DNA of 64,000 nt from Artocarpus heterophyllus (GCA_025403435.1 CM046342.1:15068519-15132518), one strand, 5' to 3'; shown: positions 24,863 through 37,012, counted from the first letter of the stretch. Notes: generated by a model from the sequence alone, not told the origin. A program made the numbers and translations.

Positions 24863-25397
24863 GATCCACATGTCGACCGCGCGATAAAAAGATCACTCGT
24901 TTTCATGTAGATTTCATCATTTATTGATCCGAATTTGATTCTGATTCGAGTTTTTCAGGCCTTATCTGATAAGGACCGACTCTTGGGCCCAACCTCTATA
25001 AAAGGGGAATGAGTGTCATTATTATTTAGATCAATTGAGAAATTAAGAGTGATCCTGTGTTGGTGATATTCTAAAAACTCCCTGAAAGCTCTTGTTCACA
25101 AATCATGAACACTAGCTTTAAGTTCTCTCAATTGGTTGGAAGGAGAGTCGCTTGGTGGAAGAGCTGTACATGTGAGCCTACGCTTACTCCGATCGTGGAT
25201 AGAGAATAGCAAAGAAGGCCAATTAGTTAAGGTTCTTCTAGAACGTTACTTCTTTTCACTGATTGAAGAGGCTTTTCAGCATTTATAAGGTTAGTAAGAT
25301 CTGGTTAATTTATGTATATAGTATGTCAAACTTGTGTTTTGAAAAATACTCTGATATAAAAGTTTTTAAAATTCTACTACGTACTATTTTTCTAACA

Positions 25398-25671
25398 AGT
25401 ATTTATACATAAATACTTGTTAAGGTGTTCTATAAGAGCTGTACATGTGAGCCCACGCTTACTCCGATCGTGGATAGAGAATAGCAAAGAAGGCCAAAAT
25501 TTAAGGTTCTTCTAGAACGTTACTTCTCTTCACTGATTAAAGAAGCTTTTCAGCATTTATAAGGTTAGTAAGATCTGATTAATTTATGTATATAGTATGT
25601 CAAACTTGTGTTTTGGAAAATACTCTGATATAAAAGTTTTTAAAATTCTACTGCGTACTATTTTTCTAACA
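25398..25671 (+). repeat. Tandem duplication of the LTR B 3' end
   Basis: 25434-25671 repeats about 25160-25397 with a few differences. Both copies end CTAACAAGTATT. The spacer between them contains AAGTATTTATACATAAATACTT, a 22-base near-perfect palindrome (arms AAGTATTTAT), directly at the junction. Confidence 0.85.
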
Positions 25672-27356
25672 AGTATTCGATCGGGCTAACTGAGGAAGAA
25701 AACCATTTAAGGTAAGACAGGATTGATTCTACTTGCAAGTTGTGATCCCGTGAAATGCTACTAAAATATATTTAGAAATAATCTAATTTTAAATTAAAGT
25801 TTTAATTCTTATGTCCATATAGGAATATAAAATGAAAAAATTAAACCAAAAATTATGGGAATGCTTACAAGCTTGGGTCTTCTTATCAAATAATTAAGAG
25901 ATAATGATGAAAGTTAACGACTCCTGTGATGTCCATAAAGGGGCCTTACATGAGCAATTACATATAATTAATTGTTCTGATTAATTATTCAATCAAAGTA
26001 TGGAATTTTTAATTGAGCTACTAGTGTATGTCATTTATATTAAGAATGAAGTGATCTTATCCGAACCATTAACATAGTGAGTCATTAAATAAGTACACTG
26101 CGCATAATGAGATTATATAGAACTAGGACGTGAGAGATATGATCAACTAATAATTTTGGTTAAATATAGTAGGTTCTAATCACATCGACTGATAGTCATA
26201 TATAAGATGATCTTAATCTTGAATTATTAGCAGACTTCTATTTATGGATTCATATCTTTTGATTTACTCAATAGATTTGAGAATCAAATCTTATTTCTTG
26301 TATTTTAGAGGTATGATGAAGTAAGTAGTGGGAAATGTTAATATTACAAGATGCAATCCATTCCTTCTCTAACAAGAAGCAGATAAATAATTCTCTTAAA
26401 TAATAATTCAAAACTTGAATAATAAGAGTGCTTAATTTATGATTAAGCTCATGAATTTATTATTCATTAGAGAATCAGTAGCACTCAAGAATAAAGAAAT
26501 AATCACAGAGGTTAATGAATATTATCTAGCTTTAATTATGAATTATTTATAGATGATCAATTTATATGTAATCACTATGTCAAATGGATGACTCTAGGAA
26601 ATGAATAAATTAAATATCTATAATGTCAAGAGTGCAATTCTAAGTATTTAGTGGAGTTCCTTTGAATTAATAAAAGAGTAATATATTAATTAAAAAATTT
26701 AATAATATATTAGTTTTATTGGAGCTTAAAATTATGGGTCCCTTAGTCCCATGTTATCCTTGTAAATACTATTTAGATAAGTGAAATTATTGTTTAAATA
26801 ATTAATTTAGAATTATAAAATTCTAAATTAAATATCACTTAAAATAAATTAATTATGAATTGATTTATATTTATTAAATAATTATATCATTTTAATGAAT
26901 AAAATAAAATAAGTAATTTTAGAAGTCACAAAGTGGGTGGGTCTCATTGTGTATGGCGCCCAAGCACAAAGTGGAAAATCCTCTTGTGCACATCAAAGCG
27001 TGTTTTTAAAGTTTTCATATTTAATATTTTTAATTTTAAATAAATATGATTTAATTCAAATATAGAAAGTTTAATGTGGAGACAAATGAGATTAGATAAC
27101 AAGCATATTCTCTCTCATCCTTCTCCTTGAATTGATGCCACACACAAATACACATAGATAGAGCATTTAAGTGTGTGGTGCATGTGGCAGTGCAGGAATG
27201 AGAAACTTAAGTCTTTTATTTTAATTAAATATTTGATATTAAAATTAAAATAAAAAGACTTTCTAAATTGACGAGCTCTCTTGTTCTTTATCAATAGAGG
27301 CCTCATCTATTCACTTAGAACATACTTGTGAGTCTTGGAGATACTAAGAGCACTCT

Positions 27357-27358
<2 letters not shown>

Positions 27359-27394
<36 letters not shown>
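27359..27394. repeat. Run of 36 A in LTR J
   Basis: Uninterrupted homopolymer inside the third piece of LTR J, followed by an A/G-rich stretch (27415-27440). Its exact length may be a sequencing or assembly estimate. Confidence 0.95.
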
Positions 27395-27397
<3 letters not shown>

Positions 27398-28109
27398 ACA
27401 TAGGCGTGTAGAAAGAGAGAAAGAAAAAGAAAAAGAGTTCTTCTATTTCGTGACTTAAATTAATTGAGTAATCATTAGAAACCATATTTCTTCTACGCCC
27501 ACATGTACATCCATCCAATACCAAAGACTAAGCAAGGAAAATGTTGGTTTTATAAATACAGAACGTCCTTTGTAATCCTTATTCCGGTTCATCTTCATCT
27601 CTCTACCGTTAAGCAAAGTAGTTACATATTTATTTATGCGTGAAATTTATATAATCTATAGCGTTGTACAAAAATTTTAAGAAATTTTTTTCTATACATG
27701 ATCCATATTATTATCATGTTTCTGCTATATTTTATGAAAAATGTTTTCTAAAACCAATATTCAACCAATAACTACTACCCTAGTATAGTACCACCTACAT
27801 GCTTCTTCACCCCTCGTGCTTCGTTTTGTGCACCTCTATGCTCCATCATCGTGCCACCTCTCCTTATAGTGAGACTAGGCGATCTAACTTCACCACCCTT
27901 CCACACCCAGCCCCCTTCTTAGGTAGTGGCTCGTTCCCCTTAATCTTACTCTGCGAGATCGCAGACAGCGCCTTATCTACCACAAACACTCATGGAAACT
28001 TTTCGCTCAACTTCCTCTTGAAGCTTGTGTTCTTGCTACTAGTTTTCGGCAATTGCAACCATAACCTAGACATTAAGATTAAGGCATAATGGTGCAAAGG
28101 GGTATGGGT

Positions 28110-28173
28110 GGATAATTATACAATTATCACATGATAGCTTTGGATAATTATACAATTATCACATGATAGCTTT
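28110..28173. repeat. Exact tandem duplication, 2 x 32 bp
   Basis: Two identical 32-base units (28110-28141 and 28142-28173) starting GGATAATTATACAATTATCA. Identity of the two copies implies a recent replication slip or assembly duplication. Confidence 0.95.
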
Positions 28174-28416
28174 AATGTAACTATATACAAGAGAGAACAT
28201 TTTCAACCAAAACATGGTCATTTTAGTTTGAAAAAAGAGAATAGCCAGGTGATCACCTTTTTTTTTCTTGTTATTCTTTTTTTTCGTTTCTTTTCAATTT
28301 TTTTTAGCTCTTCTTTCAATGTCAAACATGTCATATCACTCCTTTATTTTCTTTTTCTTCTTTTATGGTAGATGATAAAAATTTTGTCTACTTTTCATTT
28401 ATTTTAATCATTTCCC

Positions 28417-28590
28417 CTTTTTTTTAGAACTTCTCAAGCGAAAACTTTATTGAGAAAAACTTTATTAGTGATTTACGTTTTAAAACCACTAAGTCGAATC
28501 CAAATTATTCCTTTTTTTTAGAACTTTTCAAGCGAAAAACTTTATTAGTGATATGCGTCTTAAAACCACTAGATTTAATCCAAATTATTT
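28417..28590. repeat. Tandem duplication of an about 80-95 bp unit
   Basis: Both units contain TTTTAGAACTT(C/T)TCAAGCG, then CTTTATTAGTGAT, then TTAAAACCACTA and end CCAAATTATT. The first has a 14-base internal repeat of AACTTTATT that the second lacks. Confidence 0.85.
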
Positions 28591-28806
28591 TTTTTGGGCA
28601 GATCTGTCTATTAAAAAATAAATACTCACTTGTAGGTTTTTTTTTTCAATCAGCAAAATTACTTCTTTTTTTTTTTTTTCCATTCTTTAGTCCTCTCTTC
28701 CTATTTTTACCACTTCTTTTTTACTTCTTGTTATTTCCCCTACCATTTTATATATTTTATCCAAAATTTAATTTTTATATATTAAATAGTTGTTTTAATA
28801 ATGTGT

Positions 28807-31166
28807 TGTAACGCCCCTATATGGGGGTTAACAATTTTTAATGAGATAAAATAAAAATAAATAATAAAAGTAAAACCTTAAAAATAAAATTTGCCCGGGA
28901 CTTAAATGAAAACTCTCAACTCAAAAATAAAAATATAAACGACAAATAAACCACAGTTTTAATGTAGCACCTTAAATTTAATAATATAAACTGTTGTCAT
29001 CATCATTTTAACCCTCAACACATTGTAATACAGTCACAGAAAGTAACAATTGATGCTTACATTATCATGAAGAACATTCTCAACAATTGAAGCAGTCCCA
29101 ATGTAATATAGCTACATCACTTCCTCAACTATATTTCTCGTAGCCACCTCACACTTAGTGAGTCCTGAAAAGATAAAAATATAAGGGAATGAGCGACACT
29201 ATGCTCAGTAGAGAAAGCCATTACTCACCTTTAGGTTTTTATTATTACCACATTAAAACCTGCATGGTTAGTAAGTTACATCATATTCCAGATTATGAGG
29301 TTTATTATGATCACATCTTATGGATACCGTAGTTAATCATTACCAAGTGTCATAATTACACATTTATACAAATATTACCAATCATCATTGTTCCTAGGTA
29401 TCCATGTTAAATAGAGTATCACTCAACTCATCGAAACCCAAATGGGCGCACTTGATCACCCTATAAACATTCCAAGGGTGTTCCGGTGAGGGGACATCAA
29501 GCCCCGAGTCCTCACCAAATCGATTCCTGTACAGTGTGTTCTGGGACTTTCAACCCAAGGAAGCGTCATTACCTTCCCCCTATTTTACCTTTTAGGGTAT
29601 TCATGCCCAAGGACGTAATTGTCGCCCTCTTCATGTCTCACCATTTCTCTATATTAAATCATTATTAATAGAGTCAGTTTTCCTAACCATGCTTCTCAAT
29701 TTATAACATGTGTCAATTCATTATGTTCCTCGCCGTACAATACAAGACGAGTCCATGTCATAGTTTCATATGTGATACTCATATAATATCAGTTCAACAT
29801 AGATATATATATATTGCGGCAAAACAATCAATTTTAATTCTATAAAAACCTCACAAAAGATGAATAATAGAATCCCTACCTTTCAAGCTTATCAACAATC
29901 TTTTAATCCTGGAATCAGTTAACGTTAGCTCCATACTCCCTTGATCCTAAGGCGCGCATAAGGATAATTAAAACTAAAGCACAACATACAACTACATTCA
30001 TAAATAAATCATGTGTAAACCTATCTTACTAGTATGCCATTAAAGCTTTTATATAAATCTCTTTTGAATACCACAGTAAACAATTTTTGTCTTAACACAA
30101 TATAAAATGTGAACAAGTAATCTATATGTTTTAGTCCCTAATAAGATTCATCAATCACTTAGGATAATATTGGAAAGGTTGCAAGACATTAAAGAATTAG
30201 GTGGTGAGCAAAGATGGGTTCTTGGTTCAGGTTAGTAGTTGGTATACCATAACAAACTGGCAGATTTACTAGTTTCCAATACAAAAATTGAATAATTCTT
30301 AGAAAATAAAATACAACTCCGATTTAGGTTTATGATAGCTCGTTAGAAAGCCTAGGATGCTACTTTTCAAATATGCAAACCAATTCATAAAATTCATTTT
30401 AATTTAATCTTAGAATTTCAAGAAATAGCCACTGCCCATAGAGGTATTACAAAGTTTAACAATATAAATTTTTTGTCTAGGGCATATACACTTAGACTTC
30501 ATACATATGCTCCAAAATAGCAACAAACATATACTTAGGTTTAAGAACGCAAATTTGAATAATCCTTTAGTATAAAAGAAAATTTATAAATGAAAGACTA
30601 AATTTGTTCATAAGATTCTAACCTCGGATTATGGTTAGTTGGAAGCTTGAAATGGCTTCAAAACAGGTTCCTTTACTTCGGTATGACTGAAATTCTTGCT
30701 CAAATGGAGGTGATGGTGGCTGATTTTTATGGCTGCCTTGAAGAAGTTCTCTAAGTATTTTGCTTCAGCAAAGAAATAAGAAGAAGAGTGTGGGAACCGT
30801 GGAAGAGAAAGGAAGAAAAGATGAAGTCTTTGAAGAGAAGTGATAGAAACAATTATGGAGGAGACATGTTGAAGCATGTCACGGAGGAAATAAAGAAAAT
30901 GAGGGTCAAGAGTAGTTGGAAAAGATATCCTTATGTCTCATCTAGAGACTTTAACACACATAATGCCAATATGACATTTTTGAGATTTATTAGAAGTTCT
31001 AAGACTTTTTAGTAAACATACTAAATAAATATAGGAGAATTTTAAAAAATTTTAAAAATAGATAAAAATAAATATTGTAAAATAAATTTAAATGAAGCAA
31101 TTTTTTTATACACTAAAAATTAATTTAATTACCTCAATACCCGTTAGGAGAATAACGGGTGTCACA
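28807..31166 (-). mobile_element. LTR E: gypsy-like solo LTR
   Basis: On the minus strand it starts TGTGACACCCGTTATTC at 31166 and ends ATATAGGGGCGTTACA at 28807, a form close to the ends of LTRs G and F. It is flanked by a perfect 5-bp duplication TGTGT (28802-28806 and 31167-31171). Length 2360 bp, no primer site or coding region attached, so a solo LTR. The open frames at 29486, 30635 and 30788 fall inside it and carry no domain. A TACTGAGCATAGTGTCGCTC block (about 29208-29190) is typical of such LTRs. Confidence 0.85.
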
Positions 31167-31171
31167 TGTGT

Positions 31172-31875
31172 TCCCACTTAATATTTTCTCTCTTACACCA
31201 CTCAGCTTTTATATTATTCGTATGAGCCTCTAATTTAATATCCTATATTGTTTGCACACTAAATTTATTTTTCTCAAATATACTCTACTTGCCTATATTC
31301 ACCCAGAGCAGACTATTCAATCATAACGTCCATTTCAACCCTTTTTAATATATATACATATGTATGTATGTGTGTATATATATATATATTTATATTTATA
31401 TTTTTGAGTGCACACTATTGATTTTCTGTTCCAATTCTCTCTACTGAAATAACTTTTCTCAAACTTTACCCCTACTTAAATAGCTTTTCTCATAGTCCTC
31501 TTAAATTATAATTTTTTTTTCATGTGACCCTTTTAATTACTTTTTCTTTCCTAAATCAAAAACTGATACTGTTAAATACTATGTCAATTCTGAGATAAGT
31601 ATAGAAAAACTTAAGTTTAAGTACTATGCAGTCAAGGTATAGCTTTATATTAATAATTGTCCAACCTTAGTACGCAATTTGAAAATTAAATCATTACTGA
31701 TAAATTCGAAAGTTGTCTTAGACTGTATTATGCAAAGACAAATGACCCAAGAGGAATCAAATTCTCTAGCCAGCTAACGAGTTTCCCAACTGGTTAAAAA
31801 AAAAAAAAAACCTAATTGGAAAAACTTGGAGAGAAAGCTTCCATAAGTCAAAAAGCTTCTTTTAAAATGTCGATC
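31172..31875. other. AT-rich spacer, no gene seen
   Basis: Contains a TA/TG microsatellite (about 31347-31400) and an A run (about 31797-31811). No coding or element end was recognised. Confidence 0.55.
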
Positions 31876-34800
31876 TTGTCTATTAAAGGGATACCACTTT
31901 ATACTATTCACTAAAGATGGAAATGACCCATGAAATGATAAAATATTTCCCCTAGCTATTTCCTTAACAATGGCTCCATTTTTAGTGCCATTTAAGCATT
32001 ATTGTGCTTCCTTAAAGCTCATTTAGAAGTTCAAGAAATCTAGTTGAGAAAGATAAGCTTAATTAGCCTTAAGCCTATATGAGTACCTTATGTTTCTAAG
32101 AGCCTATTTTTGCTCTAAAAAGAAAATTTCCTCCCTTGTTTTCTCTAAGAAAACCGTGGCCTTTCCTCCCTTATTCTCTCAAAATTTTCCACTCCTCACA
32201 CTCAAAACGTATTACCCAAAATCAAGAAGAAGAAAAGGAAAAGGCTATGAGGATTTATCAAGAGTTGTCTACAAATGTAAATCCTAAACTTTTCTATTTT
32301 CTTATTCTCTAAGTTTGAGTTAGTTTTGTTTATTTGAAATTAAGACATTTAATGAGGTTTTAAGAGTGTGTGTATGGTAATTCCATATGATTGTGATATG
32401 CTAAGGGATGTATAATTATGGTGTAGAGCATGTATATAAAAGCTTAGAAACAGTTTTATTAGGAGATTATTTATAGCAAACTTTACTCAGAGAGCGGGCC
32501 CTATAGAGGTCGAATCCCAAATATTGCTCAACAAGAAACTTATAGATCTCAACCGTTTGAACAACTTTATGTGAAACGTTTAAAGTCAAAATTTCAACTC
32601 TAAGATAGTATTTCAGCGTATTGAGATGAAGTTTTTTATTTCAGAAGCTGAGATGCTTAGTTTATTGTTTCCTTAAGCCTTTGAAGCAACTTCTAAACAA
32701 ATCCATGGTTGTTTCAACATTATTTCATTAGTTGTTTTACTCGATGTTGTAACATTAGTTCGGTAGTGTGATTTTATTTCTGCTCAGTTTTGATTTTCAA
32801 AAGTTAAGATGTTCAGTTTATTGTATGTCAAAATTGTTTTAGAAATTTTAGTGCAGTTTGTGATTGATTTTGAAATTGTTTTTGTTAAGCGTTTCACGAG
32901 ATGTAGCAACAGTGGTTGCGACATCTATAATATAGTTTATGTTTTTTGGGTGACACAATCCTCAAAAAATCCAAATCATGATTTTGTAAAACATTAAAGT
33001 TTTGTATCTCAATGAGACAAAGAACTTCTGTGAAAAAAATTTGAAAATTGTGCCTCTAAAGTGGACTTTAAAATAGATTTAAAAAAAACATTCTAACTAG
33101 TAAAGTTTACAAAATCATTACAAACTGAGATGTTAACTAGAAAACAAACTTTTGGAAAACACAGAAGTTTTAATCCTCATCAGAATAAAGAACTTTTGTA
33201 AAGAAAACTTTATTAAAACTGTCCCTGACATACAACTTATGTGGCTTTTAAAACTAACAAAAAGAAACTTTTTCGATGTTAGTTTTAAAACAAAATACTT
33301 GTTTAGTGGCAAAATCACTATTTACGCCCAACAAAGGAATTGTAGCACTTGAAAAGCTATATGAGTCTACAGTTCATAGTTTTATTAAATTCATACCTTA
33401 ATTTAAGATATGGTTTGCAGTGAAACTTTAAACATAAAGTTTTTAAGGGATTTTAAAAACAAGTAATCGTAGAAGCCAAGTTGTTGGCTGTTATGTTACG
33501 ATACCAATTATAAGTCCAATGTCCATACTAGTTTTGGAGCCAATTCTCATATCTAAATTTTTTAGTTAGTGCTCAAATATCATAGAATGCTCTTAGTGTG
33601 AGAGGACCATATTAAGCCTAATGAAATGAAAATGAACAGTAACTAGACATGAGCTTATGGGCCCAATTACACTACTCATATTCAATGGATCTTTGTATGA
33701 AATGAGCCTAACATAGGTAATATAAGAAATTATTAAGCTAAATAATAAAAAAAGATAAATAAATAATTACAAATTAATTAATTAATTATCCAATGTTAAG
33801 TATGAGCAATTAAAGGCAATTAAGGAAAATAATTAGATAAGAAATATAAGTTATAAGGATCTAAGTTTAATTAATTCTTTTAACCACTCAAGTGGCCAGT
33901 TAATTAATAAACGGAAATTTTTAAGAAAAGATTTTTTTTTTTTTTTATAATATGCTAAACTAATTAGCATAAAACAAGTTAAACTCACACTCTTATTGGG
34001 TTTTTTTTTTCCATATAATCTAAGAACAAGTGGATAAGTACATGACGAGTTAGCATATCCTATTTTTAAAAACCAGGTAGTAGGAATCTTACTTCTAACA
34101 TAAAAACTATGGTTTTCAAATTAAAGTGTTTTTACACGTTTTATGAAAATCATGAAAATGCATTATTAGAGTTATGCCTTTTTATGGCATGTTATGTCAT
34201 GTTATGATAAGTTATGCTATGTTATGTCATGTAATGCTACGATAAGTTATGCCATTTTATGCCATGTTGTGTCACGTTATAATAAGCTATGTCATGTTAG
34301 GATAAGATATGATATGCTTACATTGTGTTGTATGCTATATATGATGATCTGTAGTAACATGCTATTCTGCATACATATATTAAGACAAGTGAAATGAATA
34401 AGACAAGTTAAACTAAGAATGTCGACTAACCTCTCGACCTATAAGAAGGTATTCAAATTTAGTTTAGTTCATGGTTTAGGGTTGTTAGGGACCTTTGCCA
34501 ACCTTAACTTCCCGATGATTGCACGCGATTAGTATGAACACTAGGACCTATTAAGTATGATAGGTTAGATTTATAAGACATATCATAATGAAACATTATC
34601 AGCTCATGCATGTTTTACGAGTATATGTTTTTACTTGCTGAGTGAAAACTCACTCAGATATGTTCATGTTGTAGGTAAGAAACCTTCCAACAACACTTGA
34701 TGGGCAGTGGTGAGCAATGAATAGATAGGGGAGATAGGTATAGATACCACTTACAAAAGATTTCTAAATATTTCTTCTACAATAAATTTAAATAAATTAT

Positions 34801-35118
34801 GGATGTATGTATAAGTAGTTTTATACGTGTATGGTTTGAAATTGAGGTTGTAACTATACAGCTTTTGTCTAGATTATTTAATACTATTATATTGCAACAG
34901 ATACTACAACATATATATATATATATATGAAGATTTCAAATAAGATAAATATAATGATACTTAGTTTTAGAAATGTTTTAAAAGAAAATGTTTTAAAAAT
35001 TATTATTATGATTTAAAAAAAAAAGAAAATAGTTTTGAAAATTCAATATTTACGATAAGTTATGATTAAGTATATGATTATGTAACTAAGTAATGACCAT
35101 GGAGGCAGTGTCGTTACA
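31876..35118 (+). mobile_element. LTR F: gypsy-like long LTR, left end uncertain
   Basis: The right end GGCAGTGTCGTTACA at 35118 and the last kilobase (34140-35118) match the layout of LTR K: repeated GTTATG blocks, CTAACCTCTCGACC, CCTTAACTTCCCGATGATTG and TTTTTACTTGCTGAGTG. Upstream, 32080-32280 is a CT-rich then A/G-rich leader, as in the other long LTRs. Two diverged copies of an about 90-base segment occur at 32990-33065 and 33160-33255. TCTTG occurs at both 31871-31875 and 35119-35123, but the left end there does not look like a TG terminus, so the left boundary is a guess. Confidence 0.45.
34176..34325. repeat. Degenerate 10-11 bp tandem repeats in LTR F
   Basis: About a dozen variants of GTTATG(T/A)CAT and GATAAGTTATGC follow each other, with runs of alternating Met-, Cys- and Tyr-like codons in the plus frame as an artefact. 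A similar but shorter stretch lies at 14080-14170 in LTR K. Confidence 0.75.
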
Positions 35119-35917
35119 TCTTGTGCTCCAAAGTGATGTATTTATATGTTAAGTTTGGGTGTAAAGGGAAAGTATGAAACCCTTTTAGATGAAAATTCAG
35201 AGTAAAAGTCATCAACACATGCAAGGATGCCATTTGACTTGTGCTGGGGGATGAAAACTCTTGAATTAGCACTTTGGGCCTATCTAGGCACTGGGGTGCT
35301 AGTCCTTACTAGCAGCACTAAGGCTCCTCTTTACTAGTCCATTTGCAAGGTCTCACCTATGCTTTAAGTTACTAAGCCCAAAACGCATCCAAATCATGGT
35401 TTTTGACTCTAAAACACTTTTCTGTTTGGTAGGAGAGACAAAGAGTAGAAAGGATATAAAGAGTTAGATAAATAAGGAATGTAAAAGATGAAGATGATTA
35501 TAATCAAGTTGTTTTAGTAGGAGGGAGAGACAGTTGAAAGAATGTTTGATAATTGTTTTAATCTAATTACTATATTGCTCATTTTTACTATTTATTTAAT
35601 AACTTTTACAAAGGTAAAATAGTCTTTTAAATCTAAATATGATGGATTTAATGGACCCTTCTGTCATTGAAGGGAGTATTTTTGGTGGGCCTAAGAGGAG
35701 AGGTCATCCCTCCAACTCTCATCTTCTTCCTTTCTTCCCTCCAACCAAACAACGGATTGGGTCTTTCCTTCCTCCCCTCTCCCTCTTATCAAACACACGT
35801 TTAGCACTCAAAACACCTACAAAACATAAAAACACAAATAAAACATAAGAAACCAAAAAAAAAAAATAGAAAACATAAGGAAAAATGAAAAAAATGTGAC
35901 AAATTAAGCATTTATCA
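35119..35917. other. Spacer, no gene seen
   Basis: Mixed composition. GCAAGG and GCACT phrases around 35220-35340 and a CT-rich patch at 35690-35800, but no domain, splice pattern or element end that I can name. Confidence 0.5.
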
Positions 35918-37012
35918 TATATGACAAAACTTTTCATAAAAATTTTGAGCGCAATGCTACAGCTTGTATTAATTTTAATACTAAATAAATATATTTATAT
36001 ATAAATGTTATTTACTTGATTGATGTGATTTGGTCGAAAACTTCTATTAGCAATAAACTCTATGATATCAAAGTCTTCCTCACCTAGCCCTCGTCATGGT
36101 TTAGACAAACATGTAGGCATAAAAGGGAATTTAGCTTTCTTTGGATCACCCTTCTAATTTGTCTCCTATTAATCTTGACATATGAGCAAATCAGGATGGG
36201 AAATTGGAAGAACTTTCTTCTCTTTTTCTCTCTATAAAATTTGGCTACTACTAAGTAAGGGTATTCACAGAATCTACCAATCAGTTCAATCTATTCAATC
36301 TAGTCCAATTGGCCAGATTAGATTAGATTATAACAAATATGGATTGGTTTTAGATTGAGATTTTTTCTACTCTGATAGGTACAGATTGGATTATAGATTA
36401 AATATCTCCCAATTCGTGTAATCCGTGAATCCGAACTATATGTTATATAAATTGTATATGTATAAATATATATAAAATTTTTTTAATAAATATATAAACT
36501 TACGCACTTATGATATTGTGTCTAAAGTTTATATGCTTAAAAAAAAAGAGCTTAGCCCAATTATAAAGCCCAACATCATTTACTCATATTTAAAGTTTAT
36601 TTAAGTTTGTTTGTAGTAATGTTTTGTAATGCTATAATTCAGTTCATCATCAAAGACTTGAATTCGATTGAGTTGTAATATGTTTGGATTTTGTTGAATT
36701 ATGTTATGTTATGCTATGTTAATTGTAATTTTTAGTTTTTTAGCAAATTTAAAGACTCAATTCCTAAATTTGTGGAATCCAATATGCAAAATCTATTATT
36801 TTTGAATTAGATTGGATTGGATTGAAGGTCTTTATGAATTGATTGTGAATCGGGATTTTTCTAATCTGATATTGACAGATTGGATTACAGCTTGACCTCT
36901 AATCCATGCAATTCGATCAGTGAACACCTATATTACTAGGGGTTTTAGTAGAATTTTTGCAACACAGAATATGACTCAAAGAACAACATGTAAACCACAA
37001 CATAGCCTCTTA
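35918..37012 (-). mobile_element. Retroelement fragment R1 with primer site, split by a hAT-like insertion
   Basis: Matches R2 and R3 (37916-38610) in order: TATATGACAAAACTTTTC, GTCGAAAACTTC, ACTCTATGATATCAAAGTC, GTAGGCATAAAAGGGAATTT and TTGGCTACTACTA. On the minus strand TTGATATCATAGAG (about 36071-36058) resembles the tRNA-Met primer site, so the unit looks like an LTR end plus leader. The match stops at 36253 and resumes at 36939 with GGGGTTTTAG. Confidence 0.55.
36254..36930. mobile_element. hAT-like element inserted in R1
   Basis: 677 bp with terminal inverted repeats TAAGGGTATTCAC and (opposite strand) TAGGTGTTCAC. It is flanked by TACTACTA (36246-36253) and TATTACTA (36931-36938), an 8-bp duplication with one change, the size made by hAT transposases. 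The uninterrupted sequence is seen in R3 (GGCTACTACTAGGGGTTTT, near 38542). The interior has short ATTGGATT-type repeats and no coding region, so it is non-autonomous. Confidence 0.75.

Larger units (their letters stand above)
23368..25671 (+). mobile_element. LTR B: solo LTR with duplicated 3' tail
   Basis: Starts TGTTAGACATGCATACC and ends TTTTTCTAACA, inserted in LTR G with flanks AATAT (23363-23367) and AGTAT (25672-25676), one mismatch. It aligns with LTR C along its length. A first complete end lies at 25397; the last 240 bases are then repeated (25434-25671) after a 36-base spacer. TATA box TCTATAAAAGG at about 24995. Confidence 0.8.
19911..25950 (+). mobile_element. LTR G: gypsy-like solo LTR split by LTR B
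   Basis: Starts TATAACACCCGTTG at 19911 and ends AAGGGGCCTTACA at 25950, flanked by TGATC (19906-19910) and TGAGC (25951-25955), a 5-bp duplication with one change. Without the insert it is about 3.7 kb. The host LTR J reads on correctly across it. It contains two ACATGTCGTTT palindromes (20330-20395), a donor-like CGAGGTTGGTA at about 21110, and blocks shared with LTR H. No internal region follows, so it is a solo LTR. Confidence 0.75.
4102..27759 (+). mobile_element. LTR J: solo LTR split by nested insertions
   Basis: Starts TGTTAGGATAGATGCCC at 4102 and ends AAAACCAATA at 27759, flanked by identical 5-bp duplications TTCAA (4097-4101 and 27760-27764). Its own sequence survives in three pieces, 4102-4185, 19783-19910 and 25956-27759, about 2.0 kb in total. 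A second copy on the minus strand (start at 41627) runs colinearly through both break points: it reads TTATTATATTTGTGTGG where A' is inserted here, and GGATGATATTTAAATAGTC followed by AATAATATACAATTAATT where G is inserted. No internal domain is attached, so it is a solo LTR. Superfamily cannot be fixed from the LTR; copia is likely by style. Confidence 0.85.
27765..28806. other. Spacer with a GC-richer patch and local duplications, no gene recognised
   Basis: 27790-28085 is clearly less AT-rich than its surroundings and holds an open frame of 96 codons on the plus strand (27799-28089) with no domain, signal or homology that I recognise. From 28240 the sequence is T-rich. It may be a captured gene fragment or part of an unidentified element. 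Confidence 0.5.

Noticed and set aside
30635..31012. Opposing open frames around 30.6-31.0 kb
   Set aside because: Both fall within solo LTR E and have no recognisable domain.
31871..35123. TCTTG on both sides as the target duplication of LTR F
   Set aside because: The right end is convincing, but the sequence after the left TCTTG (TCTATTAAAGGG) does not look like an LTR start and is not shared with K. The match may be chance.
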